Source: Mauremys mutica
Taxonomy: Eukaryota; Chordata; Testudines; Geoemydidae
Direction of reading: 5' to 3'
Length of the DNA stretch: 64,000 nt
NCBI RefSeq assembly: GCF_020497125.1
Contig: NC_059077.1
Coordinates: 27,727,340-27,791,339, forward strand
Within the stretch, counting starts at the first letter, position 1; every line of letters starts with the position of its first letter. Positions 23,512-32,832 of the stretch are shown here, in pieces. The notes under the pieces are model-generated. The model was not told the origin of the DNA. It ran no database searches and saw only the letters and a list, made by a program, of their open reading frames with translations. The position numbers and the translations under genes were made by a program.

Positions 23512-23613
23512 TGTAAAGTCACAGCCAGTGCTTTTCTTGATTTCATCCACTGACAGTCCTTCCCAGATTTCAATCAGGGTCAGTCCCTTTTTCTTGTCCA
23601 CATCAAACACAGC
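23512..23613 (-). CDS. OXCT1: OXCT1 coding exon (exon 16 equivalent), 34 codons
   Basis: The minus-strand acceptor CTGACAG precedes GCT GTG TTT.. and the donor after ACA is GTAAGT. It encodes [20 protein letters not shown] followed by [14 protein letters not shown], near-identical to the same stretch of mammalian SCOT. Both ends fall between codons (phase 0), so this exon and its 81-base and 90-base neighbours are symmetrical. The intronic GTAAGT directly after the exon also reads V-S in frame, as does the true next exon. Confidence 0.95.
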
Positions 23614-24627
23614 CTGTCAGATTCAAATAAAATATGAGTCATGTTTAGTGTAAGAAGGGATAATAAGGAAATGACTATTCAAACAATAAAAAATGGTGAG
23701 CTGAAATATGTACATTTCCATTAAAATGGTAACAAATTATGCTGTTATCTACGTGTGTCAATTTTCTCACGTATAACTGTCCAGTAAATATCAGTGTAAT
23801 ATTCAATATCAGTGTAACAGGGCAGTTAATATTGTAAAAGTATGTATCTGTTATTCTTTGGATGAATTCAGCCCTCTTAGACAAATTGGTAGAGGTGGGA
23901 CCTACATCTTACTGGGCAATTCCGGTTGGATTTTATGCTTGCCTGGGAGGTAACAATTGGTGGTGGAAGAGGGGATCGCTTGCTTTCTTTGTTTTTTAGG
24001 TTAGGGTCAGAAGTGAAATACATTTGATTGTTTGACGAGTCCATGGGTGATTTTCTCCTCTGTCAATTGCACCATCCAATTTTGTCCAATTTGATTATTT
24101 TGAGTCCAGGGCTGCCAATGAAGCAGAGGTGGGTTTTTTTGTTTTTTGTTTTTTTTTGTTTTGTTTTTTTAAAAACACAGAACATCTGGGGATAAAGTGG
24201 CAAAGCCTGTGTAAGTGAGCAAGGCCAGCAGCTTTTGAACCTTTTTCTGGTACTCTGGCTACTGCTTTGCATTTCAACAGCTCACAGCACATTTAATAAT
24301 AAATAATAAAGGCTGTTTCTGTATTTCCACAAATGCAAAATACAGGTAATGTGGGATTTAATGGGTGCCTGTCAGACAGAGTTATACTGGTTGCATGCTA
24401 GTAGCTAATAAAACTCATAATATATCTAGACATTTTCCCAGAGAAAGTCAGTTGAAAAAGGTGAAGGTTTAACCTTCCAAAGGGAAGTCACAGATTTGAC
24501 ACAGGAGTGGACTGAAGCTCAGACTGAACACTTAATTATCCTTCCCTGGGACATATCAGGCTATAAATTTGATTTACGAGATTTACATCCCTAAATCTGA
24601 AAACAGAAACTGGGGGTAAGAAACACC

Positions 24628-24849
24628 TACAGGCGAGTCTCATCTTAAATTTGGGGTTACGTTCCGCTGTCAGCGCATAAAGCGTAAAACGCGCATAGTC
24701 AAAATTACATTGAGTGTAATGGCGGGCGAAATCGCCCGCACTACAGGAACAGTATTTCAATTGTTCTTTTTTTTCTTTTTTTGTTTTTGCCAACCACGCA
24801 AAGCTGAATTCGCGCATGTTAAATGCGCGTAAGATGAGACTCGCCTGTA
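24628..24849. mobile_element. Mariner/Tc1-type MITE with perfect 20-base terminal inverted repeats
   Basis: It begins TACAGGCGAGTCTCATCTTA and ends with the exact reverse complement (24830-24849). Both ends carry TA, as expected for insertion into a TA site. The 222-base body keeps many CpG dinucleotides (CGCGCATAGT, GGCGGGCGAAATCGCCCGC, a perfect hairpin at about 24721-24739, CGCGCATG, AATGCGCG). In methylated vertebrate DNA this suggests a young or recently inserted copy. There is no coding capacity. Confidence 0.88.
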
Positions 24850-25515
24850 CTTTAGGATGTTGGTTTGGAAATGGTTAGAGTTTCCAACTGAATTTAAGTG
24901 ATATTCTGGTGTACACATAAGAGCCATTTCTTATAGGAATATATGATAGGTGCATATATGTACATAGGAGGATCTGACCAGGGCTGGTTCTTATAAAAAT
25001 TTCTATAGGTTACTTGCTTTTTCCCAATCTTTGTTCAACTTTCCTTTTCAATTATACAGTTGTATGTCGCCTGTTACTAGAGTCAGACTATAAATAAGTT
25101 TCACCTTTCATTTGTTTTCCTCTACCTTGTGGAGAAAGATTTATTTAAGATAACAGTAATATGCTACTGGGGGAAAATGGCATCTAACATGACTGCTTTT
25201 GAAGCACACTACTTGGTAATCTCTGTGGGAGCCCTCTTATCATACTTTTAGCCCTCAAAATGTAAGCACTTATAATAAAATAAAGGTGGTTGCAGCAATA
25301 ACTTAATTTCCTCAACCTCTATTGGAAAGGTCCACTGAACTACTTTGTGCAGCAAACTGACTGTTTGGGGCACAGTTCTGCCTCCCTTACTCACACTGAG
25401 TAGTAATTGACTTCACGAGTAGTCCCATGAGAGGCTGATAGCAGACACTATTCATAATTCTATCACAGGCATTTGAAACCAGAATGTGTTTGAAAACGTG
25501 GCCCAGTATGTTTGG

Positions 25516-25609
25516 GTGCTAAAGAATCACACTTTTCAAAGGTAAACTGAGACCCACCCAAACTCTTGAATCCCCCTCCAATGGGATCTATTCTTTTCAT
25601 TGTTAAGTG
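25516..25609 (+). repeat. 94-base direct repeat, copy 1 (3' side of an OXCT1 exon)
   Basis: It starts GTGCTAAAGAATCACAC and ends TTCATTGTTAAGTG. It matches 25995-26088 at 92 of 94 positions by eye, offset 479 bases. The 81-base OXCT1 exon sits between the copies. Confidence 0.9.
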
Positions 25610-25717
25610 ATGCTGCATATCATTCATGCTTGCACTACAGTAAATTTAAATATGATTTGGTGGCACTTTCTAGGGGGGAAAAAAAGACTGGAAAAGGACT
25701 AAAGAAATGTACTTTAC

Positions 25718-25798
25718 CTTCTCCGTAATGATGCGATTTACGCATTGTTTCCCAGTAAGTGGCAAATTACATTTTTCCATAATTTTGTGGACGTTGCC
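25718..25798 (-). CDS. OXCT1: OXCT1 coding exon (exon 15 equivalent), 27 codons
   Basis: Acceptor TTAAATGCAG and donor GTAAAG flank 81 bases encoding [20 protein letters not shown] then NRIITEK. Vertebrate SCOT has the same segment (human [20 protein letters not shown]..). It is phase 0 at both ends, so skipping it would remove 27 residues without a frameshift. It is flanked by 94-base direct repeats at 25516 and 25995. Confidence 0.95.
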
Positions 25799-25994
25799 CT
25801 GCATTTAACAATAGACAGACAAACATTAGCTTTCAAGAACCAATACTTCTTGGTCAGAATTCAGATAAGGACAAGAAAATAAGACACTTAAAGCATCACA
25901 GGCATAAGCACCCTGCATGCATGAAACACACACTGTACTGAGACTTCTAACACTGGAGTCCTTTCCTATGGCAGATTATAACTGATCCCAAACA

Positions 25995-26088
25995 GTGCTA
26001 AAGAATCACACTTTTCAAAGGTAAACTGAGACCCACCCAAACTCCTGAATCCACCTCCAATGGGATCTATTCTTTTCATTGTTAAGTG
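25995..26088 (+). repeat. 94-base direct repeat, copy 2 (5' side of an OXCT1 exon)
   Basis: This is the second copy of 25516-25609. The two visible differences are in ACTCYTGAATCCMCCTCC (T to C and C to A). The near-identity implies a recent duplication event or gene conversion. Confidence 0.9.
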
Positions 26089-28184
26089 CTAGAGCATGTC
26101 TTGGATCATGCGAAGGAGTAGAAGGGAATAAGAACTTCTTTACATCCTTGTGTGGGCTACACAAACCCCATGCCCAGTGTATTTCTACTCACTGCTTCTC
26201 TTCTCCTGGAGCACAAGGGTGGGGAATGGGTGGAGCCTTAGCCAATTAATGCAGCTGAGCTGGTCTGGGGCTGTCATAATTGGCTGCTGGAATAAGGGGA
26301 AGGCAGGGAGGGAACTATGCCTCTAAGAAATCTCTCTGGAGAACCAGGCCTCCTGGGGTGGTGCAATTCACAGAGCTTGTCTTGCTTGGGGCTGTGCCTA
26401 AAAGCACAATCTAGCTCTTTATTATTCAGGTGAAAGCCCAAATAGTGGTTACTCCCTTGGGAGTTCATGGAAACCGTAGGGAACCTTCCATACCCATTCC
26501 TTTGTACACGCTGCAGGGAACCGGCTCACTGACTCATTTTTGAGAGTTCAGACCACCACAAATAGGAAACCCAGGCTCAGCAAGCCTTTTAGCTGCAGCT
26601 CTTTATTTCTACAGTCTCTGTTTTATTGAAAGGATGAAAATTTGCAAGTGTATCCACCAGTTATGGAGAAATTCTTAGTTCCCATTTCACCCTTCCAGTG
26701 ATTCAGGGGTCTCTATAGTAATGTGAATGTACATCCCCATTTACTCAGGATTTGGCAGTGATCCCCAGACTAAACCAACCAGGGATGCATGACTTTTCTT
26801 TGTGAAAGTGTCATTCTGCCACGTACTTCTGCTGTGGCATTTTTCACCCCAACTCGTAAGGGCAAACCAAAGAGAAATTCTCATCTCCCACCCATCCTGT
26901 TGGCTTTCAGAATCAGCCCTATTGCGGAAAATAATTAAAGAAGGTCATTGAGGGTGTGATATTTCTCTGACATGCTTATCAATGCACAGTACTTACAGAG
27001 AGTCTGATGCACACACTGATTCCAGCCCTTAGGAGGCTATACCCACAGCCAAAAATAGCCATTTATATTACCAAGTTCAGCCCCTGTACCCAACAGAGAC
27101 TTCATGCTCACCTAGCACCCACCCCTTTCCCTGGGGCTACACACAGCAAAATCAAGAAATGATACCAGCTGGACACAACTGGATCATACAAAAGCCACAT
27201 GGTTTCTCTCTTAGACAGAGCATCAGCCTGTAATTATTATCAAAAGGAATCTATTTAATTTCCTTCAGTGACACTATGTGTCAGCTGAACTATGAGACTT
27301 CCTATTAAATGAATGTAGACAGAAACTGCTCTGAATGAACATAAAATGGACAGATCATTGCCCTTTGATTACTAGTTGTAAGTATTTTACAGATATAGCA
27401 GTAAGCGTACACTCTGGTAATATACTATGTCTAATTATCAGTTTACTTTTATAAATGTCAAAGAAGATCTAGAGTGTTGCAAGTCTAAATTAATCAGCTG
27501 ACGTCTCTGATGAATTTTCTGAGTTTTACCACTGTCAGTTCTCTTTAAGTCTAGTATAGCTTGAGCAGCCATACCTCAGCAAAGTCAATTCCTGGATGCT
27601 GACAAAATGAGCAATCTATGGGTTGTGAAAGAAATTTTTTCTGTGAGGAACTATTGCTTCATTCTAATTATATCAGCAAGATCCACATCTGGTATCAAGG
27701 CAACTACTCAGATAAAACTGGCTCAGTCTTAATGAAAATAATGACTTGAGACAGACAGCATTACTTTCAAATGATCAACTTATGTTGTACCTTTCTCAAG
27801 GACCTTCCGGCATTCTGTTCTCATAACAGCCAAGATTGATCTGCACTATTTTAAAAGATTTCCGTAACACAGCAAGTACACCTTTAAGGTCATGTAATAT
27901 CTCCTCTTGGTATCCTGTGGAGACTGAAATGTACAGGCTTGCAGAGGTGATAGCTTGAAGAGAGCCTCAGTGACCCTGAGAGCAGATGCATTTCAGCTTC
28001 TTGAACAGTTCAGCTGAAGATTACTTTATTGCTGCTTATTATCTGAGCTGGCTTTTGGCACCCACACCCCTCCACCCATATCTGCAGGGCCACAGCAAAT
28101 GGGATTGTGAGAACTCAAATGGGATTGTGGGTTCTGTTACTGTCTGTGTTTAAGAGGTGTTCATTGGGTAAAAGAGGCGCGTAA

Positions 28185-28212
28185 GTGTGTGTGTGTGTGT
28201 GGGGGGGGGGGG
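28185..28212 (+). repeat. GT microsatellite followed by a G run
   Basis: (GT)n of about eight units followed by twelve or more G. A simple repeat that can be length-variable. Confidence 0.95.
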
Positions 28213-28768
28213 AATCCTAAATCTGGTTCAGCCTGTGCTAAAAATTGTTTTGTTGAGTAACACACTTTGTTATTTGAGAGTGAAAACATCATTAATCTAC
28301 CATGATGCATCAAAATTAGAACTGTTCACAACGGGGGAGCGGATGACACAGGGTAATAGGATGAGCTTTTCAGCTCTCGATCACCTGTATCAGTTCAACC
28401 CCCAGCCAACGGTGATTGCAATCAGTTACGATCTCTTTGTTCAGTGGTCTGCACTGGAGGTCTCCATATAACTCTATCTTCACAAAGGCACCATTACAAC
28501 ACTGCTATATACATTTTTTTTTACTGTTCTAAGCAAAAAAAAAAAAGTCCTCATACCCATTCAGTTGTTGACCTAACTTGATTTTTATTACTCCTGGGCA
28601 GGGGTAGTACATGTTTCGCCAAACTGCCTAACATTGCATGTTCTGTGCCTGTCTGGTGGATAAATAAAACATCACTCTCTAGCAGTATTGCCTTCCTCAT
28701 CTTTACAAGCAAAAAACTCACTTGGAAAATAAGATAAAAGAATTGCTGACAGCAGTTACTACCTAATC

Positions 28769-29749
28769 CAGGGGAGGGCAAACTACGGCCTGCAGGCTGG
28801 ATCCAGCCCATCAGGGCTTTCAGTCTGGCCCACGGGATTGCCAGCCCTATGGTGCAGTGGGGCTAAAGCAGGCTCCCTGCCTGCCCTGGCCCCACGCCGC
28901 TCCCGGAAGCAGCCAGCACCACATCCCTGTGGCCCCTGGGACAGGGGGACGGGCAGAGGGCTCCGCGCGCTGCCCTCGCTTGCAGGCACCACCCCCTGCA
29001 GCTCCCATTGGCTGGGAACGGGGAACAGAGGCCCATGGGAGCTTTCGGGGTGGTATCCACAGGTGAGGGCAGCGTGCTGCGGAGCCGACTGCCCCCCGCC
29101 CCCCAGGAGCCACTGCCAGACATGCTGGCCACTTCCAGGAGTGGCACAGGGCCAGGGCAGGCAGGAAATCTGCCTTAGCCCTGCTGTGCGCTGCTGCCAG
29201 CCTGGAACCGCTTGAGGTAAGTGGCGCCGGGCCAGAGCCCGCAGCCTGACCCCCTCCTGCACCCTGCACCCCAACCCCCTGCCCTGAGCCCCCTGACCCT
29301 CTGCCTTGAGCCCCATGCCACACCACTCCTGCACCCCAACCCCCTACCCTGAGCCCCCACCACACTCCACACCCCCTCCTGCACCCCAACCCCCTGCCCT
29401 GAGCCCCCTCCCACACGTCGCACCCTCTCCTACATCCCAACCCTCTACTTTGAGCCCTCAACCCCCTGCCACACTCCACACTCCCTTCCTTCACCCCAAC
29501 CCCCTGCCCTGGAGCCCCCTCCCACATGTCGCACCCCCTCCTGCATCCCAACCCCCTACCTTGAGCCCTCACTCCCCTGCCCTGAGCCCCCTTCCGCACC
29601 CCCTTCCTTCACCCCAACCCTCTGCCCTGAGCCCCCTCCCATGCCCCGCAATCCCTCCCGCACCCCAACCCTCTGCTCCAGTCCTACATTCATGACCCCA
29701 TTTCCCCACCCAGATGTGGTCCTCGGGCCAAAAAGTTTGCCCACCCCTA
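28769..29749. mobile_element. Non-autonomous hAT element with a C-rich minisatellite core
   Basis: It starts CAGGGGAGGGCAAACTACGG and ends GTTTGCCCACCCCTA, giving inverted hAT-type termini. Flanks acctaatc and atctaatg agree at 6 of 8 positions, an eroded 8-base duplication. The left third is GC-rich unique-looking sequence; the right half is a tandem array (29240-29690). Open frames on both strands come from the biased composition, not from a gene. Confidence 0.8.
29240..29690 (+). repeat. C-rich minisatellite inside the hAT element
   Basis: Repeats of the pattern CTGCACCCCAACCCCCTGCC then CTGAGCCCCCTCCCACA, about 50-75 bases per unit with variable lengths, at least seven units. The array has no run of perfect units, so it has diverged in place. 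Confidence 0.85.
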
Positions 29750-30338
29750 ATCTAATGAAACAACAGTAAAACAATATTCTCAATTTTTAAATATATTCCC
29801 TGATACTGTAAATCAGAGCCCATGAGTAGAAAACCCCTAGCATTCAAGCACTTCTCAAAGTTTAAAGGAAGATGTACAAATACACATGGAAGTGCTGGTT
29901 GCAACTTCATAATTAACATTGAGTTCTATCTTGCATTTAGTGCAGGGATTCAATCTCTTTGTATGAAAAATACAGCATATTGTCTTCAAAGTACAGCACT
30001 TACTCCTGAGTACAGAACAAATTTTCTGAGAATTTACAAGTGTATCATAACAACCTGAAGGTTTTGTGAGTCATCACTGTAGCTGAAGATGTAAAAAAAA
30101 ATTTAAACTGGTTATAAGATAAAAAGTTTCAAGCCTGGGCTAAATTCATTATCAGGACTATCTAATGTATCAACCATAGAACGTACCTGGTGACTCTGCT
30201 TGCAACAGATATTATCATGGTAATGATGAGCTAAAACGACCACACTACATCTAAATCCCCTTGAATTTTGGGGAAGTTCAGACCCAGATGTGAACTCTTG
30301 GGCTGATTTCACTGGTCTACAATTTTTGAGAAGTCATC

Positions 30339-30436
30339 TGCTTCAGAGATAAAATGTGCTATTTATTATGTATTTTGATGTGCTGAATTCAAATATGACA
30401 ATTAAAACAACTGATTGGCTACTGTTTCTAAGGTAT
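30339..30436 (+). repeat. Left terminal inverted repeat of the transposon
   Basis: It runs from TGCTTCAGAGATAAAATGT through TGCTGAATTCAAATATGACA and ACAACTGATTGGCT to TTTCTAAGGTA. It pairs imperfectly with 32735-32832 inverted, the best-conserved blocks being TGCTTCNGANATAAA, CTGANNTNAAAATNATG-like and TGATTGGCT. Confidence 0.65.
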
Positions 30437-30652
30437 TTAAGTTTTTACATTTTATGTCTATGTATATTGTGTAGATAGTAGAGTTAATCATAAATTGTAA
30501 ACCTAGGTCTTTTCATGTGTTTATGGTTGCTTTACATGATAATATTTCACCTGTCCTGTTTATGTAACACTTTAAAAATCAGCAAAAGGGTTACATAACT
30601 AAAATTTATTATGAAACAAAAGGCAAAAAACTATTATGTACATAGTTTAGTC

Positions 30653-32341
30653 CTATTCAGTGTCTACTCGGCGCTTCTTGGCTTGTCTCTTGTATTCATT
30701 AAATGGAGCATCTCTTGTCACTGTCCAGCAATAGTCTGCAAGCATTGATGGGCTCCATTTGCCCTGATAGCGTTTCTCCATTGTTGCAATGTCCTGGTGA
30801 AATCGCTCGCCGTGCTCGTCGCTCACTGCTCCGCAGTTCGGTGGAAAAAAATATAGATGAGAGTGCAAAAAATGTATCTTTAGTGACATGTTGCAACCAA
30901 GGCTTTTGTATGCCTTGAGGAGGTTTTCCACCAACAACCTGTAGTTGTCTGGCTTGTTGTTTCCGAGAAAATTTATTGCCACTAACTGGAAGGCTTTCCA
31001 TGCCGTCTTTTCCTTGCCCCGCAGTGCATGGTCAAATGCATCATCTCGAAGAAGTTCACGAATCTGAGGACCAACAAAGACACCTTCCTTTATCTTAGCT
31101 TCACTTAACCTTGGAAATTTTCCACGGAGGTACTTGAAAGCTGCTTGTGTTTTGTCAATGGCCTTGACAAAGTTCTTCATCAGACCCAGCTTGATGTGTA
31201 AGGGTGGTAACAAAATCTTCCTTGATTCAACAAGTGGTGGATGCTGAACACTTTTCCTCCCAGGCTCCAATGACTGTCGGAGTGGCCAATCTTTCTTGAT
31301 GTAATGGGAATCTCTTGCACGACTATCCCATTCGCAGAGAAAACAGCAGTACTTTGTGTATCCAGTCTGCAGACCAAGTAAGAGAGCAACAACCTTCAAA
31401 TCGCCACAAAGCTGCCACTGATGTTGGTCATAGTTTATGCACCTCAAAAGTTGTTTCATGTTGTCATAGGTTTCCTTCATATGGACTGCATGACCAACTG
31501 GAATTGATGGCAAAACATTGCCATTATGCAGTAAAACAGCTTTAAGACTCATCTTCGATGAATCAATGAACAGTCTCCACTCATCTGGATCGTGAACGAT
31601 GTTGAGGGCTGCCATCACACCATCGATGTTGTTGCAGGCTACAAGATCACCTTCCATGAAGAAGAATGGGACAAGATCCTTTTGACGATCACGGAACACG
31701 GAAACCCTAACATCACCTGCCAGGAGATTCCACTGCTGTAGTCTGGAGCCCAACAGCTCTGCCTTACTCTTGGGTAGTTCCAAATCCCTGACAAGGTCAT
31801 TCAGTTCACCTTGTGTTATGAGGTGTGGTTCAGAGGAGGAGGATGGGAGAAAATGTGGGTCCTGTGACATTGATGGTTCAGGGCCAGAAGTTTCATCCTC
31901 TTCCTCGTCTGACTCAAGTGAGAATGATTCTGGTGCATCAGGAACCGGCAGTCCTTCTCCATGGGGTACTGGGCGTATAGCTGATGGAATGTTTGGATAA
32001 TGCACAGTCCACTTTTTCTTCTTTGACACACCTTTCCCAACTGGAGGCACCATGCAGAAGTAACAATTGCTGGTATGATCTGTTGGCTCTCTCCAAATCA
32101 TTGGCACTGCAAAAGGCATAGATTTCCTTTTCCTGTTCAACCACTGGCAAAGATTTGTTGCATAAGTGTTGCAGCATATGTGTGGGGCCCACCTCTTGTC
32201 CTGATCTCCAATTTTGCAGTCAAAATAAAGGTGATAGGCTTTCTTAACGATAGTGGTTATACTGCGCTTTTGTGATGCAAAAGTCACTTCACCACAAACA
32301 TAGCAGAAGTTATCTGCACTGTTCACACAAGTACGAGGCAT
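30653..32341 (-). CDS. Intact 562-residue transposase-like protein, unrecognised family
   Basis: Single exon from ATG (32341) to TAG (30653). The N-terminus has a zinc-binding look: CYVC at 13-16, then C42, H54, C56, C57, and CYFC at 93-96, with basic stretches NRKRK and KKKK. Residues 138-172 are acidic and serine-rich (linker). A likely RNase-H-like core follows: FIDSS with D260, CGDLK with D314, a YCCFLCEWDSRA cluster with C332, C333, C336 and D339, and SDEHGERFHQDI with D508, E509 and E512. The C-terminus is basic (KRQAKKRR), possibly nuclear-localising. A DDE-type catalytic triad is inference. I know similar single-exon proteins as highly repeated 'uncharacterized' entries in animal genomes but cannot name the family. 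No stop or frameshift is present, so the copy is young or preserved. Confidence 0.8.
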   Translation of the reverse strand: MPRTCVNSADNFCYVCGEVTFASQKRSITTIVKKAYHLYFDCKIGDQDKRWAPHICCNTYATNLCQWLNRKRKSMPFAVPMIWREPTDHTSNCYFCMVPPVGKGVSKKKKWTVHYPNIPSAIRPVPHGEGLPVPDAPESFSLESDEEEDETSGPEPSMSQDPHFLPSSSSEPHLITQGELNDLVRDLELPKSKAELLGSRLQQWNLLAGDVRVSVFRDRQKDLVPFFFMEGDLVACNNIDGVMAALNIVHDPDEWRLFIDSSKMSLKAVLLHNGNVLPSIPVGHAVHMKETYDNMKQLLRCINYDQHQWQLCGDLKVVALLLGLQTGYTKYCCFLCEWDSRARDSHYIKKDWPLRQSLEPGRKSVQHPPLVESRKILLPPLHIKLGLMKNFVKAIDKTQAAFKYLRGKFPRLSEAKIKEGVFVGPQIRELLRDDAFDHALRGKEKTAWKAFQLVAINFLGNNKPDNYRLLVENLLKAYKSLGCNMSLKIHFLHSHLYFFPPNCGAVSDEHGERFHQDIATMEKRYQGKWSPSMLADYCWTVTRDAPFNEYKRQAKKRRVDTE

Positions 32342-32478
32342 CTCTGCTCACTTTGGCTAAACAGAAATGTGTCCCTTTGCAAAATCAAACACTGACAAAT
32401 AAGAGAGCACGACACTGTATGATTTCTAGAGCTGATATAGGGCAATTTGTTCAGCAGAGTGATGTAAGCTTCGTTATG

Positions 32479-32559
32479 ATTGCATCATCCATGACTTCTA
32501 GGAATAACATGATGCAATTCATATCATGAATGATGCAATACCAGCTTCAGATTGCATCA
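32479..32559 (-). promoter_or_regulatory. Four TGATGCAAT motifs in alternating orientation upstream of the transposase frame
   Basis: The motif is at 32479-32487 (as ATTGCATCA), 32510-32518 (TGATGCAAT), 32531-32539 (TGATGCAAT) and 32551-32559 (ATTGCATCA), 140-220 bases upstream of the ATG. The array is symmetrical: minus, plus, plus, minus. It may be a subterminal transposase-binding array or part of the element's promoter. The sequence also matches the C/EBP-ATF composite site form (TGATGNAAN). Its function is inferred. Confidence 0.55.
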
Positions 32560-32734
32560 TTCATTGTTTTGCCTAAAAAGCAAGTACTGTCCAAACCCAG
32601 TCATAGATTTATTCATAGATCCAGTCAAAGATGTATTTTAGTCATTTCTGGTTTAAATTGAGATCCCTTCCCTTTATAACTCACTTATCCTCCGCTATTC
32701 CCAAGTCAAGGGTCGTATATACTGACCCAATAGC

Positions 32735-32832
32735 ATAACTTGAAAACTAGAGCCAATCAACAATTTTAAGCATCATTTTCATTCTCAGTGACCCAGAATT
32801 AGTAAAGTTGGCCTACATTTATTTCAGAAGCA
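32735..32832 (-). repeat. Right terminal inverted repeat of the transposon
   Basis: Read on the minus strand it runs from TGCTTCTGAAATAAATGT through CACTGAGAATGAAAATGATG and TTGTTGATTGGCT to GTTTTCAAGTTA. It pairs imperfectly with 30339-30436. The minus strand continues GGTCAGTATATACGACCC inside the repeat end. Confidence 0.65.

Larger units (their letters stand above)
23614..25717 (-). other. OXCT1: OXCT1 intron, 2.1 kb
   Basis: It holds the young mariner-type MITE (24628-24849), a T-rich/GTTTT low-complexity run (about 24128-24170) and the first copy of a 94-base direct repeat (25516-25609). The rest is unremarkable AT-rich intron. Confidence 0.85.
30339..32832 (-). mobile_element. 2.5-kb DNA transposon with an intact reading frame, family not identified
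   Basis: The element carries one complete 562-codon frame and ends that resemble each other as inverted repeats over about 90-100 bases. Left end, + strand: TGCTTCAGAGATAAAATGT .. CAACTGATTGGCT. Right end, - strand: TGCTTCTGAAATAAATGT .. TTGTTGATTGGCT. I could not fix the outermost base or a target duplication, so the boundaries are approximate. It lies in the OXCT1 intron in the same transcriptional direction. I infer a cut-and-paste transposon from the single frame, the ends and the acidic-residue layout. The superfamily is open. Confidence 0.75.

Noticed and set aside
23413..23610. Apparent 65-codon small gene starting MFDVDKKKG
   Set aside because: It is the OXCT1 exon at 23512-23613 read through its splice donor into the intron; the Met replaces the true AV start of the exon only by chance frame choice.
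28783..29695. Long overlapping open frames on both strands, up to 250 codons
   Set aside because: They lie wholly in a GC-rich hAT element with a minisatellite. The proteins are repetitive, and frames are open on both strands because of composition.
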